Shown piece after piece: positions 31,270 through 43,211 of a stretch of DNA of 64,000 nt; position 1 is the stretch's first letter; each line of letters begins with the position of its first letter. The translations under genes and the position numbers were made by a program. The notes under the pieces were generated by a model. It was not told the DNA's origin and did no database searches. It saw only the letters and a list, made by a program, of their open reading frames with translations. The DNA is from Macrolepiota albuminosa (taxonomy: Eukaryota; Basidiomycota; Agaricomycetes; Agaricales; Agaricaceae), in the NCBI GenBank assembly GCA_027475525.1, contig JAMWFC010000037.1:1540711-1604710 (forward strand), in the 5' to 3' direction.

Positions 31270-33421
31270 TCGCCCTGTTAGGGAACAGCGCATCGTCAGA
31301 CGCGCTATAAGGTCGCAACAGCGATACATGAAACTTAGGAATGATGCGTCGTTCCTGTAATGCCAGAGGCAGCTCCAACACGTAGTTGGAGGTACTTGGC
31401 TCCGCGTCTAGGACGCGGTACGGGCCTACCCATTTCGGGCAGAGTTTACTCGCCCGTCCCTTCGGGAGCCTCAGATTACGCGTTGATAAGTATACCAACG
31501 CTCCTACAGCTATTGGCGGGTCTGTTCGCCTACGGTGATTGGCGTTCTTCGCCTGAAAGACTCGCGCCTCTATGATGGCGTCATGCGCCGCCGTGATGTT
31601 CTCCAGGGCCTGCCTGGCGAACTCGACAACTCCACGGTGAGCTACCGTATCAGCACGAACTTCGTGCAGCATGGAGGGCAAGTACCCTCCGTTGAGTTCA
31701 AAGGGCGCATACCCTGTGGTCTCCGAGATACTCGCGTTAATCACGAACTCAGTGAGTGGACACCAGTCCACCCAGTCCCGTTGGTCAGGGCGAACAACTG
31801 CCCTCAAAATCTGACCTATACTGCGGTTAACCCGCTCTGTCTGCCCATCCGTCTGCGGATGGAAGGACGTCGACATGAGGAGTCGCGCTCCTAGCAGTTT
31901 GTGGAGTTCTCTCCACCATTGAGACGTGAACTTTGAGTCACGATCGCTCACAATGGTGCTAGGCAGCCCATGCAGCCTAACGATCTCCCTCAGGTAGATC
32001 CACGACAGCTCCTTAGCCGTCAGCGTAGTTCGCACCGGTATGAGGTGCACCATGCTTGTCATACGACATATGACTACCCAGAGGTAATCGAACCCTCTGG
32101 ACTCGGGAAAGGGACCTACGAAGTCCATTCCAATTGAGTCCCAGGGTTTCACCGGCACGGGTAGCTGGTGTAGCTTCCCGAGAGGGGATCCAGGGGGCAA
32201 CTTTGCCCTCTGACACGCTGCGCAGGACGCGCAAAACTTAGTCACTTCTTGGGCCATACGTGGCCACCAATACCATCGCCGGATGTAGCCCAATGTCCGG
32301 GCGGCACCAAAGTGCCCCACCAGGGCATGGGCCTGGTCCAAGACCCACGTAACAATGGTACGCGTACGGGGGAGGCATACCACTGCCACCCCTTGACAGT
32401 TCTCCGTCGTGATGAGTCCACCAGGCTCATGCCTGAACCAAGGATGGTCGTCAGGATTGGCGATTATCTCGGCGAAGAGAGGATCATCGCCATAGTCCTG
32501 CACCACCTCCTGCCGGAAGTCGTCATCGACCAGGCTAGGAGGCTGGGATGAAGGCAATTCGCCTTCGAGCATCTCCGCAAGCGTAACGGGTACATCGTGG
32601 CGCTCGTGCTCCCTAGTGGATGCTGGGTCCACGGTTTCATGCTCCTTGAGCAACTGGGCGGCTACGTCCCGTTCTTCATGCTGCTCTCTGAGGCGAGTGC
32701 TTCGCCTCCGTTCATCGTCACGCATAGCGCGTACTTCCAGGACATGCTCCCTGAGCTCCTGGTATCGGTGGAGAGGTAAATCCTCTCCATCAGGGTCTAT
32801 GCGGCAGTCTGCCTGCACATACTCATGAGGCTCGTGAGCCTCCCCGACTACATCACTCTCAAAGTAGCGTGACAAGCAGTCTGCCACTTTGTTGAGTTCA
32901 CCTTTAACATAGGTGATGTCGAACTGGTATCTCGACATGTAGTCTATCCACCGTCGCTGACGCGGCGACAAGTTCACCTGAGTTTTAAAGAACTCAAGGG
33001 CCTTGTGGTCCGTTATGATGTGGATGGGGTATCCCATCAGCTTATCCTCCCACTTGAGGAGAGCCTCGAGTATGGCAAGAGTCTCCAACTCGTGCACCGC
33101 ATAGTTTTGCTGGGCCGTCGTGAACTTCTTCGACATGAACCCTGCTGGGCGGCACGTCTGCCAGCTGCTTCCCTGGCCGTACATGGCCCCGACGCCTGTC
33201 TTGGACGCGTCGCAAATGAGCCATATAGGCTCGTCCCGTCTAGGGTCGATTGGTCGAATCACCGGAGTCTTCGTACAGATCCGTTTGACCATCTCGAAGC
33301 ACCGCTGGTGCAACGGCCTCCAATTGAACGGTGACCCGTTCTGCGTCATGGCCATAAGTGGCCCAGTATAGGCTGTGACATCGGGCAAGAAGCTCGATAT
33401 GTAGTTGACAAGGCCAACGAA
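31270..33421 (-). pseudogene. E1 RT thumb, RNase H and integrase
   Basis: After the TGA at 33422 the same phase continues FVGLVNYISSFLPDVTAY, then RNase H (PIWLICDASKTGVGAMYG, HELETLAILEALLKWED, IITDHKALEFF, KVADCLSRY), the integrase zinc finger (VGHFGAARTLGYIRRWYWWP with CASCAACQ) and the catalytic core with Asp in SIGMDFVGPFP, Asp in IVSDRDSKFTSQWW and Glu in GQTERVNRSIGQ. It continues to IIPKFHVSLLRPYS and is interrupted by E2 at ALFPNRA, whose continuation is the chromodomain at 17634. All catalytic residues are present, so the damage is limited to stops and the insertion. Confidence 0.92.
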
Positions 33422-34666
33422 TCATTGGATGTCATTGTAGTTTCGGGGCGTGCGCCACTCCCGAATACGATCGAGCTTGTCCTGATCAGGGTGGATACCC
33501 CGCTCGTCTATGACATGCCCTAGGCAGTCTATACTCTGAGCGTAGAGCTCACATTTTTTCCACTTCAAGTACAACTTGTACTTGCGCAGTCGTTCGAATA
33601 CGACTCTGAGGTGCTGCTCATGCTCCTCCATGGTATCCGAGTAGATGAATATGTCATCTAAGTAGACGTGCATGAAACGTCCTATTACGTCTCGGAAGAT
33701 AGAGGTCATTAGCCTCTGGAAAGTTGCTGGAGCATTGCAGTCTCCAATCTGCATTATATTGCTCGTGAATGTACCCATGATCGACGCAAATACGGTCTTG
33801 GGTACGTCCTCGGTGCGAATGCGCACCTGCTCGTAAGCGTCAGTAAGGTCAATCTTCGAGCGATACTTCGCCCGAGCCACGTCTTCCCGGATCACCTCTT
33901 GATCTGGTAAAGGAGTTACATCCTTTATGGTATTGTCATTGCGCTGACGTGCATCAAGAGCTGTTTGAAGGGTTCCATCCTTCTTCGGGATGCACAATAA
34001 CGGTGCAGCTTGAGCGGTGGTGCATGGGGACCACCATTGAGCATTCAAATAGCGATTAGTCTTATCGCATAGTTGCTCCTGGAGGGCGCGCGGACAGCGC
34101 GGCAAGTGGTACTTATACTGCTTGCTCTCGTCTATGAGATTAATCTCATGGTTCACCTCCCGCCATGGCGGCAGCTCCTCCTTGGTCCCGTTGACCATGT
34201 CGGCGAATTCTTCTTGCCATTGCTGACGCAACCGAGGAATATCTTCCTCACGAAGGCTTGTCGCCTTCTGCTTCCCCTTCATACGCACCAGGGGAAGTAA
34301 TTCCACCGTCTCTGAGGGTGGCCGAGGCGGCGGTGCATACTGCTCGCGCATTGCGAGCACCCGATTGACACTGTCATCAGGTATATGTAGTCTCAGCGGA
34401 GCACCCGCTACCGCTGCCTTACAAGCCACGAGGCTTCTTCCCTCACGTACAAGCGAGTACGCTACAGATACCTCGTCCGGGGCTGGCTGGCGATACACTG
34501 GTTTGACGGTCATCCATCTCTGGTGCGCATTTCGCGCACACGTGGCTGCCACCAGCTCGTTCCACTCTTGCGGCATTCGGGGGTCATATGCCCAGTCGTA
34601 CTCCGGTAGGGGAGCTGGTCGCTCCCATAGGGACCGTGTGTCCCCCTCTACTGAGGCTTCCGCCTC
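33422..34666 (-). pseudogene. E1 reverse transcriptase
   Basis: Reads LLCIPKKDGTLQTALDARQ, the motif-A stretch YRSKIDLTDAYEQVRI, TFTSNIMQIGDCNAPATFQR and the active site VYLDDIFIYSD (YLDD), then CLGHVIDERGIHPDQDKLD. The frame ends at a TGA (33422-33424) in YNDIQ-stop-FVGLVNY, where Gypsy relatives have Arg; CGA to TGA is the simplest reading. At the N-terminal side the phase is continuous with the preceding segment except for the TGA at 34667. Confidence 0.9.
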
Positions 34667-36433
34667 TCAGATGCTGTCTTTCAAGTCTTCCAACTTGACT
34701 CGTGAGGACGTAGGTGGGCATACATCCACTGAGTCCTCCCGTCGTCTCGCCTTTCGATGGCGTTTGTCCGGAGGCCTTGCGCCTCGAATCTCAGGAGCGA
34801 TTATTTGCTCGTTGCTCCTCTTGGAGGTTTGATACTCCTCCTCGCTCATCATTACCACGTTGTGGTCTGCTCTCAGTCCAGGCATAGCCTGCACTTCCTC
34901 CTTCACATCCTCCACGGCCGGCACTCTGCGCCGGCCAAGTCATGGAGAGTCCTTGCGTTTCTCCGTAGTGCGATGACGTCGCAGACGATTATCAGTGTCG
35001 TCTGCTGTTGCTCGTTCGGCTGGGATCACTTTCCCATTCACTAGTACCTGACATTGGTCAAAGTCTAGTATGACTTTGTTACGCCGCATGAATGGCGTTC
35101 CCAGTATCATGTCGTAGCGATCGAAGTTCGCTACATCCATGTATTCACGGCTACGTGAGCCCGGCGTTTGGACATTCACATTTGTCCCGTACTGCACCAT
35201 GGCTTGGCTCCCTACGGTGCCCAGCTGTAACGCCAATGGCGTATCCAACTCCTGCACGGATATTCCGTACACATGGGCGAACTGGGGCGTTATGCCCGAT
35301 GTGGTACTCCCAGAGTCCCATAGGGTCCATGCCTTGTGGCCATCTACGTCCACATACGAGACCAGGCACTCCTTGTCTGCTCGCTTCAATGTAGGGTGCT
35401 GCAAAGTGCCCTCTGCACGACGAAGGGTCACCTTCTTCATCCGAACCACGTTATTCCGTTCGGGGTCATTTGTGGACGGCCAATCTGTCATCGCCGCTAG
35501 GCACTCAGAGTCGCTGTCGCGACTGTAATACTCATTGTCGTAGACGTCGTCATATACGTCGACTGTGACGTACTCCTCCCCCTCCATGACCACACTCTCG
35601 GGCTCGGCGCCCGATGCCTCCTCTGGGGGCTCCTGGTCGTTTGTGGGGTTCTCCGCCTCAGACTCGGCAGATACATCTCCGTCACTCCCACTCGCGGCTG
35701 CAGTATGTGCAGCTCGAAGGTGGGCGCGGGGGGTATACCCCTTCCTCAGGGCTCCCGGCTTTGCGGGGCAGTTGGTAGCGTAGTGGCCTGGTTGGCCACA
35801 CGCGAAACAAGTCCCCGTCTGACCTGGTGGGTTGGCCGGTTTGAAGTCCGGCCTTGATTTAGGGCGTTCTCCGTCCGGCGCCCGCTCTGGGCGTGGGCGG
35901 CTCCGCCCTCGGTTCGCAACAGGGGTCTTGCGTACAACAAACCGCGTGTTGCGGTCACGATCCAAATCGGTCTTCCTGGCCAGGAAGGTCCCCACATGCT
36001 GACCCCGTGAGGGCGTCCCACCAGGCGGTAGTCGCCTGGATCCCCCTTTGTGTCCACTCTGATGTTTGTAGTGGTTAGCAGTCTTCAGAGACTGCTCATA
36101 CCGGATGGCATATGCCACGAATTCTTCCACATCGTTGACTTCTGGGGACAAGCCGTCCTCACGTATCAAATAGCGGCGCATATCCGCTGGAATGCCATCC
36201 AAGAACGTTTCGAGCATTGTATACCCGTCCGGGTATACTGCCATGTTCTGGGCATGGTCATTAAGGGTATCATAGAACCCTTGTACTCCCAACTTCTCGG
36301 TGTACTTGGCGGACTGGAAGTCCCGCCTTGCATCCTGGAGCGTTGAGGGGTGTACGAATCGATCGTACAGTCCTGTAAGGACTCCTTTAAACGTCCAGTC
36401 ATATTGGACACGATTGACGTGCAGTACTGCCCG
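34667..36433 (-). pseudogene. E1 gag end (zinc knuckle) and aspartic protease
   Basis: The capsid C-terminus (FYDTLNDHAQNMAVYPDGY, FLDGIPADMRRYL) is followed by the zinc knuckle CFACGQPGHYATNC (C-x2-C-x4-H-x4-C), an acidic linker and the protease WTLWDSGSTTSGITPQFAHV ... FDRYDMILGTPFMRRNKVI (DSGS active site and ILGTP flap motif). TGA codons at 34940-34942 (KDSP-stop-LGRR) and 34667-34669 (DSI-stop-EAEASV) interrupt an otherwise single phase into the RT; both fit CGA decay. Confidence 0.88.
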
Positions 36434-37111
36434 TCAAAACCAACCCATGGCCTCTCCGGCCAAGAACTCAGGCAGAACGAAAATTCGTTCTTGTTCCATA
36501 CGGTCACCTCCGTATAAGCACATGGCAAGATGGGTGCATACATCCATCGCCCAATCTTCCAGGTCGCTGAACTTGGACGCGCCTGTATAGGCGCGAATGT
36601 GCCTACTGTCTGCTTTACGCAGCTTCACTCCGTCTGGTAACCGTAAGGTTACGCCCAGGGCATCATCGACTACTTGATGCAGGCGATCGTGCATGGCTTC
36701 ACGATGCATTCGGATGGCTTCCCGCTGACCCGGGGATCTAGTCGCCAAATCAGCGGCATGGGGAAGTGACTTTCCCCGTCCACCTTGCGGGGGACGTCCC
36801 GAGCCTCCTCGACTGTGGGCATAATTGCCCTCGTCTCGAGGAATCGACCTAGGGCCGTCATCCCGGCCATTACCAGGGACATCACGTCTTGTGGCGCCAT
36901 CTCGATCGAGGAAGTCTCCTCGATCATGATCATTGCGCCGCCCTGGACCTGGAGAAGCTTGATTCTCCTGACCCTGCGTGACGAATTGACGACGCATCTC
37001 GTCAATGGGCTTAGTGCCCTCGAATACGATGCCCTGATTGTCTATAAGGGACTGTCCCTTAGTCCTGAGGTCGCCATTGCGCATACGTTGGTACGCGACT
37101 CTGTCGCTCAA
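36434..37111 (-). pseudogene. E1 gag (N-terminal and capsid part)
   Basis: An Arg/Asp/Gly-rich N-terminal stretch is followed by the capsid-like LHQVVDDALGVTLRLPDG, IRAYTGASKFSDLEDWAMDV and LPEFLAGEAMGWF, then a TGA (36434-36436), after which the phase continues RAVLHVNRVQYDWTFKGVL into the zinc-knuckle segment. The first usable ATG is uncertain. The preceding frame (37108-38220) overlaps by four bases in another phase. Confidence 0.8.
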
Positions 37112-38220
37112 CGTTTCCCGCTTTCCACTTTGAGCACAGTGCTATCGTGCCCATCCGGACCTGACATATCTGTCCTACAGTCATGGTTACGCATGTGCGG
37201 GGGCTCCTCACGCCACCCTTGTCCTGCTGGAGTATAAAAAGTACTCACCGGTCTTACTTTGGGCACTTCTTGCGCCCGTGCTAGTGCCTCCACTAGCTCG
37301 ATTCCGACGTCTTGATTGCGTCGTGCTGAGCATTCCTCGGACGTGTGGCTCCAGGGGGTCGAGACCCCCGATTGCCGTGTGGCCTTACGCTGCACATACA
37401 TTTGCAGCTCCATAGTGAGCACTCTCACCATCAAATCAGTATATTTCGTACTGAATACATTGGGCACTTCGTGCCCTTGTCGCCTAAGTGCTACTATATG
37501 GGCTGACGCGTAGCGCTCGAGTCGCGCTTGGGTGGTGTATTTCATCACCTCTGGGTGCAAGTCCCAGAACACCCGCAAGCGCACGGTGTACGCGGTTTTC
37601 AGCTGCTGTTCCTCTGCTCCAACGTCGTCGTCACTTGACGACTCCATCACCTCCTCTGGAAGCTCTACAACCTCCGGAGCTTCCTCCACTGCTGGTGTGC
37701 GCGGAAATCGATCTTCCGCGCTGTATCCTTCAGGCCTTGCAGCCTCCTCCGGTACCTCTTCTAAGCGGGCTTCCGCTACTTTAGAAGGCATTGGGCCCGC
37801 TGTGGACCGCCTGGTCCCACTGCTCCGGCTCGCAGGGAGGGTTCTCCCAGTCCGTACTGACGACTCGGCGTCTCCTGGGGCGCCATAGGCGCCGGTTGAC
37901 TGTCGGCCGTCCTGCGGGGGTCCTTTGGAAGCCAATCGGCTAGACCGTCGCGGTCCTCCTGGCAACTGCGTAACTGGGGGCGTTAATCCCCCGGGCATCT
38001 TGTCTTGGAGGCGTTGCGGACCGTCCTGCTGTGAGCTTTCAGCTCTCCGGGCCTCGCTCTCATTCCCGGCTAGGTCAGTACTCTGACCTCGGTCTCGAGC
38101 CTTGGGTCTTACCTGACCCGCATTGGACGCTGACGCGTCCTGAGTGTCTGCTGGGTCTCCCCGTAGGTCGTGGGCATTTCGCCCGCCGTCAGTGGGCGCT
38201 GCAGGTATGGGATTACTCAT
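37108..38220 (-). CDS. E1 pre-gag frame (unknown, 370 aa)
   Basis: Opens at ATG 38220 about 130 bp inside the 5' LTR. The first 200 residues are disordered and charged. A short ordered block (YTVRLRVFWDLHPEVMKYTT, ERYASAHIVALRRQGHEVPN, DLMVRVLTMELQMYVQR) follows and looks helical. The TGA at 37108-37110 overlaps the start of the gag phase (minus-one relation), so gag could follow by reinitiation or frameshift, or this may be the true N-terminus of Gag with an indel. I recognise no domain. Confidence 0.6.
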   Translation of the reverse strand: MSNPIPAAPTDGGRNAHDLRGDPADTQDASASNAGQVRPKARDRGQSTDLAGNESEARRAESSQQDGPQRLQDKMPGGLTPPVTQLPGGPRRSSRLASKGPPQDGRQSTGAYGAPGDAESSVRTGRTLPASRSSGTRRSTAGPMPSKVAEARLEEVPEEAARPEGYSAEDRFPRTPAVEEAPEVVELPEEVMESSSDDDVGAEEQQLKTAYTVRLRVFWDLHPEVMKYTTQARLERYASAHIVALRRQGHEVPNVFSTKYTDLMVRVLTMELQMYVQRKATRQSGVSTPWSHTSEECSARRNQDVGIELVEALARAQEVPKVRPVSTFYTPAGQGWREEPPHMRNHDCRTDMSGPDGHDSTVLKVESGKR

Positions 38221-38351
38221 CGATCCCCTGTTTGAAATTTGCACGGTGTGGCTGTGCAAGAAGCTCAAGAAGCTGATAGAGTTCTGTCAACGAACTCAAC
38301 GACTGACGTCGGATGCTAGGCAATAGATCCTAGCTGGCGGATTCAAAAAAA

Positions 38352-38663
38352 TGTAACGAAGTTACGAAGTTTAGAGAGCTTAGTGTGCACACACGACACT
38401 GAATCAGACCAGACCGGTCTATTGACAATGTAGTATACACGAAAAATAAGCTGCTTTGTAAGCAGCTGGGTAACTAATTATATACGAATGTAAATAATAT
38501 TATATTATAATAAATATAATATAATATTTACTACTATACAGTAAGTAAAGCTATGTGGCCAACGCCACATAGCGGACTACGCTACACAAAATATAATATA
38601 ATATTTACTACTATACAGTAAGTAAAGCTATGTGGCCAACGCCACATAGCGGACTACGCTACA
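38352..38663 (-). repeat. E1 5' LTR (with extra 77 bp)
   Basis: Matches 13775-14009 but carries an extra 77-bp copy, 312 bp against 235 bp. It is followed by TSD CAATA. Confidence 0.92.
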
Positions 38664-38665
38664 CA
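38512..38665 (-). repeat. 77-bp tandem duplication 9 of 12
   Basis: Units 38512-38588 and 38589-38665. The unit ends two bases outside the LTR, inside the target duplication, and is absent from the other LTR, so the copying is unrelated to LTR boundaries. Confidence 0.92.
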
Positions 38666-38668
38666 ATA

Positions 38669-41600
38669 CCAGCGCCCTTATTCAAGCAGTTGGGAGGTGG
38701 ACGTGGTCAATCGAATGAAGCAGCTCCAGGGCTCTTATTTGAGCAGTTGGGAGGTTGTGGATCATCAAATGATGCTGCAAACAATGATCCTCAAACGCCT
38801 AGTTCTATTCCATGGAATTTCCATCAACGTATTCCTCTCACTCTGTTGGGTTCTGGGACTGAAGAGGGCCGCAACTTTGCACATCATCATGCCAGAGTGG
38901 CTCCTCCTTGCCAGTCTCCCAAAACGATTAGTCCTGAGCCTCCTGCCTCACAAGATGCTGCATCTCTCAATGAATTTCTCAAGGGCATTGACAACAGCAT
39001 TATAGCCAGCCTGGCGCATGATCACTCATCCAACTTCTCATTGAGTCCTGACCTCCCTGTCAACACTTGCCCAGAAGACAAAGTTACTCCTTTCAAAAAC
39101 AATGCTAGACCTGTTGAGGAGGGTGTGGCACCTCAGGAAAAGGAAGAGCTTGTGGCATGTTCTCTTCTAGAGGACTTTTATCTGGCAGGCGAGTTTGAGG
39201 AGATTGCTCTGCTGCCTAGTCCCAAGTCTCCTAACACTCTGAGCACTATGCTTTCCAGCTCCTCGTCAAACCCATTCATTGTGGACTCTAATGCCAAGGA
39301 TTCAGCACTTTCTCTTGCTAGCACTCCACAGCAACAGCTTCAGCCTATAGCAGATGGGCCTCCCACTCCACTGCATTGGGGGCCTCCCACTCAGCAAGAG
39401 TCCCCTTCTAATGGCCATCCATTGTACTCCTCCTTGGAAAAATGTCAAAAAACCTTTGCATGTATTGAGGACAACTTCATCGACCTTGCTCACTTAGTGA
39501 ATCGTCCTGTTTCACAAGTCAAAAAATGGTTCTTTTCCGGTCTGAAGTTCTCATGAAACACAAGTGACTGGAATCTATATCAGGCTTATTTCAAGAAGCA
39601 TCATGATGTCGAACTCAAGCGGTGTGGACTGGAGGATGGCAAAGATATGCAGTCTGATTTCTTTAATCTTGTCTTTTCTAACCATAGATACAGATACCGA
39701 TTGTTGGCTGAGTTTTCAATCACTACATGGAGACAATACTGAATCCTTCCTCTGTACGGTGCTGGAACTTGACCGCACCATCAACCAAAAAGAAACTCTG
39801 CAACAATGATCCTAAAATTTTCAAAAACACTGCACCAAGATTGAAAAGCTTGTAGGTTCCTGCCTATTTTCTTTTCTTTCTTTTCAAGTACTTAATTTTG
39901 TTTTAGAATCAAGAAGGTGTCAAAAATAGATTCCAGGCATTGACTATTGTTGTTGGTGACTGTGTCCAAGAAGACCAGAGTCTGAGCACTATTCTTTCAA
40001 CCCCAGGTTTGGCCAACGTGCATGACAATATCATTTTATTTACGATCTATACTGAATCTATAACAGTTCATTTTTAACCGCCTCAAGCTTAAGGATGATA
40101 TGGTATTGGGCTTGGCAAAGTGCGAGGCCTAGTAAGTTGCAATTAGTTGTACAGATTCTGGGTCTAATTTGACATCCATCTAGTGATACAATTGCCAATA
40201 AGGTTTCTAATACTATCGATCCAGAACAACTGGTTAATGATCTCAACAAAGCATTTGATGCTATTGAGGCAGAATTCAAACAACCTACTGTCATCCCTGC
40301 AGAGGAAAAAGAAGATGACTTAACAATGGAGGACGATTCAAATGTTATTTCTAGTTGCAAGAAACACCTCATTCAGCTGCTCAGTGAGTTCCAATGTTTT
40401 TTACCTACTTCATGGACTTATATATTGTGCAGAAGCTGCCTCAGAGGATGCGGGTCAGCGATGGTCAGGAGATCAACTGCCCTGGACTACCCTTCCTAAC
40501 CATCTCGTCACAATATCTCATGTCATCACAGGGTGGCCTCCCAGCTGTGCAATGCTGAATGAGACAAGCAAGCGAGGAAAGGGAAAACAAGGGATCAAAG
40601 ATCTTGGCAGCAAGGATGGGCAAGTTCTTCTGAATGCGCTTCAAAGCGGTGATCTCAAGATCTGTAAGGCTAATCTAGAGAAGATCAAGATGAACAATAT
40701 TGCAGTCATCACAACTGCCAGTCCAACTACTAGTGACGCACCTGAAGTCTGTTCCCAAGCCCTCTATGCCAGCAGAAAAATGTGGTATGGCGAATCCGCC
40801 CCCAAAAGTGCTGCACTCACACATGTCAAACGCAAAAAGGCTTCCAAATCAGCAATCAAAGTCAGGTCTGACACTGAAGAGCCAAACTTGAACAAGCAGT
40901 CTGATTTACACCATCCCTCCCCTGCTACAAAGCAGCCTTTGCGCTCTAAAAGTGTTGTCACAATTAGTAGTAGTTCCAATGATGACTCTCTACTCATGGA
41001 GAAAGATGCACCAAATCAACCCCTCCCTCTTGCCTCTCGAAGGCAGACTCAACCAACGCATATTCCTACTGTCAACAGTGAGACCAACATTGATGCTACT
41101 GCAGTGAAGAAAAAAAACCCCTTACCCTCAAAGCCACATCATTCTACTGTCAGCAGCGAGTGGGATGTTATCCCTGCAGCAAAGAAGGACAAACCTCTGT
41201 CATTGAAGCAGGTCGACATTCCTGGAGTGAAGAAAGACAAGCTTGCCCAATCTAAGCAGTCATTCACCAAAAAGCGCATCACCATTGCTTCGACAGACTC
41301 TGAAAATGATGAACTCCCCTCTGACTCCAACAAGCATCGCCATATTTCTCTGCCTGATGCTAGTGAAGACTCTGTGGGCTCCAGCGATGATTACCAGGAG
41401 GGACAGGACAATGATGAGTCCAAGGGTGGTGTTGTATCTTCTCCTCACACATGTCACACTCGCAAGCCTAAGGGGAGGAATGCAAAGGGAAAAGAGAAGG
41501 AGAAGGAGAGAGAGAACACTTTAAGTCATACTGAGTCTACTGCGACGTTGGCAAACATGCCATCCATGGCAGTACCATTGCACCCCAAGCCAAACTGCAC

Positions 41601-42140
41601 TGCTGCCACCACATCCAATTCTTTCGCTCCATCTCAAGGCTCAGATCGATTGCGCTTGAGCAGTAAGCCCACAACAGCGTTGGAAGTCTCTACTGCTAAG
41701 CAGCAATTCCTGGCTATATCCAAGACACCTGCGCTGCCTACTGATCCAGGTAAATCCCGCACCAACACTAAGCCTATGGCAGCTCTGGAACCTTCTACAA
41801 TGGCTACTGGCACTAAACTGCAGGCTGCATCTGGTGTAAAAACCTTGAACGCACCACCTGCATGGAAGGCTTCTGCGTCTGGACCGCCATCCAATACTTT
41901 ACTCTCACGACAGAAGGTGCCCCCAAACACCACGATGCCCATGACCTCTGCTCTACAAGCTGCAGTTGTTATGCACCCAACCTTAGTAGCCCGTCACCCC
42001 AAAACTGAGCAAGACATTGTGGATAGCTTCTCCCCCCTGACGCTCAAGTCTCCCACTGGGCCCAAGTCTGCACCGCCAACTGATAGGACTGCGCCAGAAG
42101 ACTCTGCACTCCCTCAGTCTTCCAATTCCTTATCCAATGC
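38669..42140 (+). pseudogene. KDZ plus-strand cargo gene, part 2 of 3 (homeodomain-like helix)
   Basis: Continues from 13769 in frame. 38669-39556 encodes a Gln/Asn/Pro-rich region ending CIEDNFIDLAHLVNRPVSQV then KKWFFSGLKF, which resembles the third helix of a homeodomain (V-x-x-WF). A TGA at 39554-39556 interrupts; the phase goes on NTSDWNLYQAYFKKHHDVEL. Further exons are likely at about 39725-39850 (CNNDPKIFKNTAPRL) and 39906-40010 (NRFQALTIVVGDCVQEDQ). From about 40440 a long frame begins (RWSGDQLPWTTLPNHLVTIS, GWPPSCAMLNE, GKGKQGIKDLGSKDGQVLLN) and becomes a Ser/Lys/Pro-rich disordered region to the solo LTR at 42141. DNA binding is inferred from the WF helix. Similar proteins accompany KDZ transposases in mushrooms as far as I recall. 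Confidence 0.7.
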
Positions 42141-43211
42141 TGATAGGCTTCTACTCAGACTGAGCGCATCAAGAGGTACACTACAGGTCTACGGACACAG
42201 GCTATACTTGAGACCCTAGCAATCCTCTTGGACACAGAAAACCACGGATCTTGGTGCTCAATTATAGGTGCTGGTTATTAGTCTTAACTACCATGACCAG
42301 GCCTTCAGCATATACCATTCATTGACCTTGGAGGATTAGGAGACCAGGGACTCAGGGCGCTAGCAAGACGGCAGGGACATGACTTTGACCAAACTCCGAT
42401 CAGTTCCATAAAGGGGTTAGCATTAGGCGCTGCCATTGGACAAGGCACTTTAATCAGAAGTCTAAAGAATCAGCAGCGACAAAACAGAATATACTCTAGC
42501 CCAACATTCTATTCATCAAAAATTGATACTAGATTTAGCGCCGGCAGCAGGACTCATGGTGTCTGTCAAGGATTTTCTGACCATACCCTGCCAAAGGCCT
42601 GGCCAATCGGAATTACACTAAAAAGTGAGCAGACTCCTACAAAAGTTTTAAGTCAGTTTGGAGTTGCCATGGCCAATGGGCTATAACGCCATTGGTTGCT
42701 GTTGCTCTATGTGTACTGGTCGCCATTGACAGGTCGCCGTTAGCTACAACCATGAGGAGAGGCGCTAATTGGTAGCGCCGCTAATGGACTCATTTTAAAA
42801 ATATAATAGCGCATAGTATAAAAGATAGCTACTTTGGATGTACATAGCAACAAATCGTAACTTCTTGAGCACCCAAGTTATCCTTAGCGTTCAAATCGAG
42901 CTAGCTTGCTCAAACTTTGTCACTAAGTTGGGTGCTAGCCTCGTTTATCCCATCTTTGTCGTTTACAGTGCCACCTACGGGCACACTACGCTGCGCTACT
43001 CACCTTTTCTTCTATATCTTTGTGAAAACTACGACACTTACCGCTAGCCAGGTAGCATGCAAGGCGCTATCCTCTAGCGTGTCATTTTATCACCTTTGCT
43101 TGAGCACACTGGGACTCTGTTGGGACTCCTCATAACTACGCACACCAAGCGCTGGAGACGGCGTTGTACTGCATATACGTCCAGCGCACCCAACTACAGT
43201 TGGCATCATCA
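42141..43211 (+). repeat. Solo LTR of the E2 family (diverged)
   Basis: Reverse-complement relation to the E2 LTRs as written in the window: starts TGATAGGCTTCTACTC and ends GGCATCATCA. The 4-bp duplication ATGC flanks it (42137-42140, 43212-43215), as for E2. It is clearly older than E2: many substitutions and lost CpGs. It retains TATAAAAG near 42820. It interrupts the cargo gene in frame. Confidence 0.88.

Larger units (their letters stand above)
13775..38663 (-). mobile_element. E1: Ty3/Gypsy chromodomain retrotransposon
   Basis: Near-identical LTRs at 13775-14009 (235 bp) and 38352-38663 (235 bp plus a 77-bp duplication) start TGTAACGAAG and end GCTACA. A 5-bp target duplication CAATA flanks it (13770-13774, 38664-38668). 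It is transcribed leftwards. Order on the minus strand: an extra frame before gag, gag with zinc knuckle, protease, reverse transcriptase, RNase H, integrase, then (after E2) the chromodomain, then two further long frames. The gag-pol frame is one phase throughout, broken by TGA at 36434, 34940, 34667 and 33422. A G-run lies beside the 3' LTR as a polypurine tract. E2 occupies 17635-31269. The element is CpG-rich compared with the right half of the window, suggesting a younger insertion. Confidence 0.92.
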
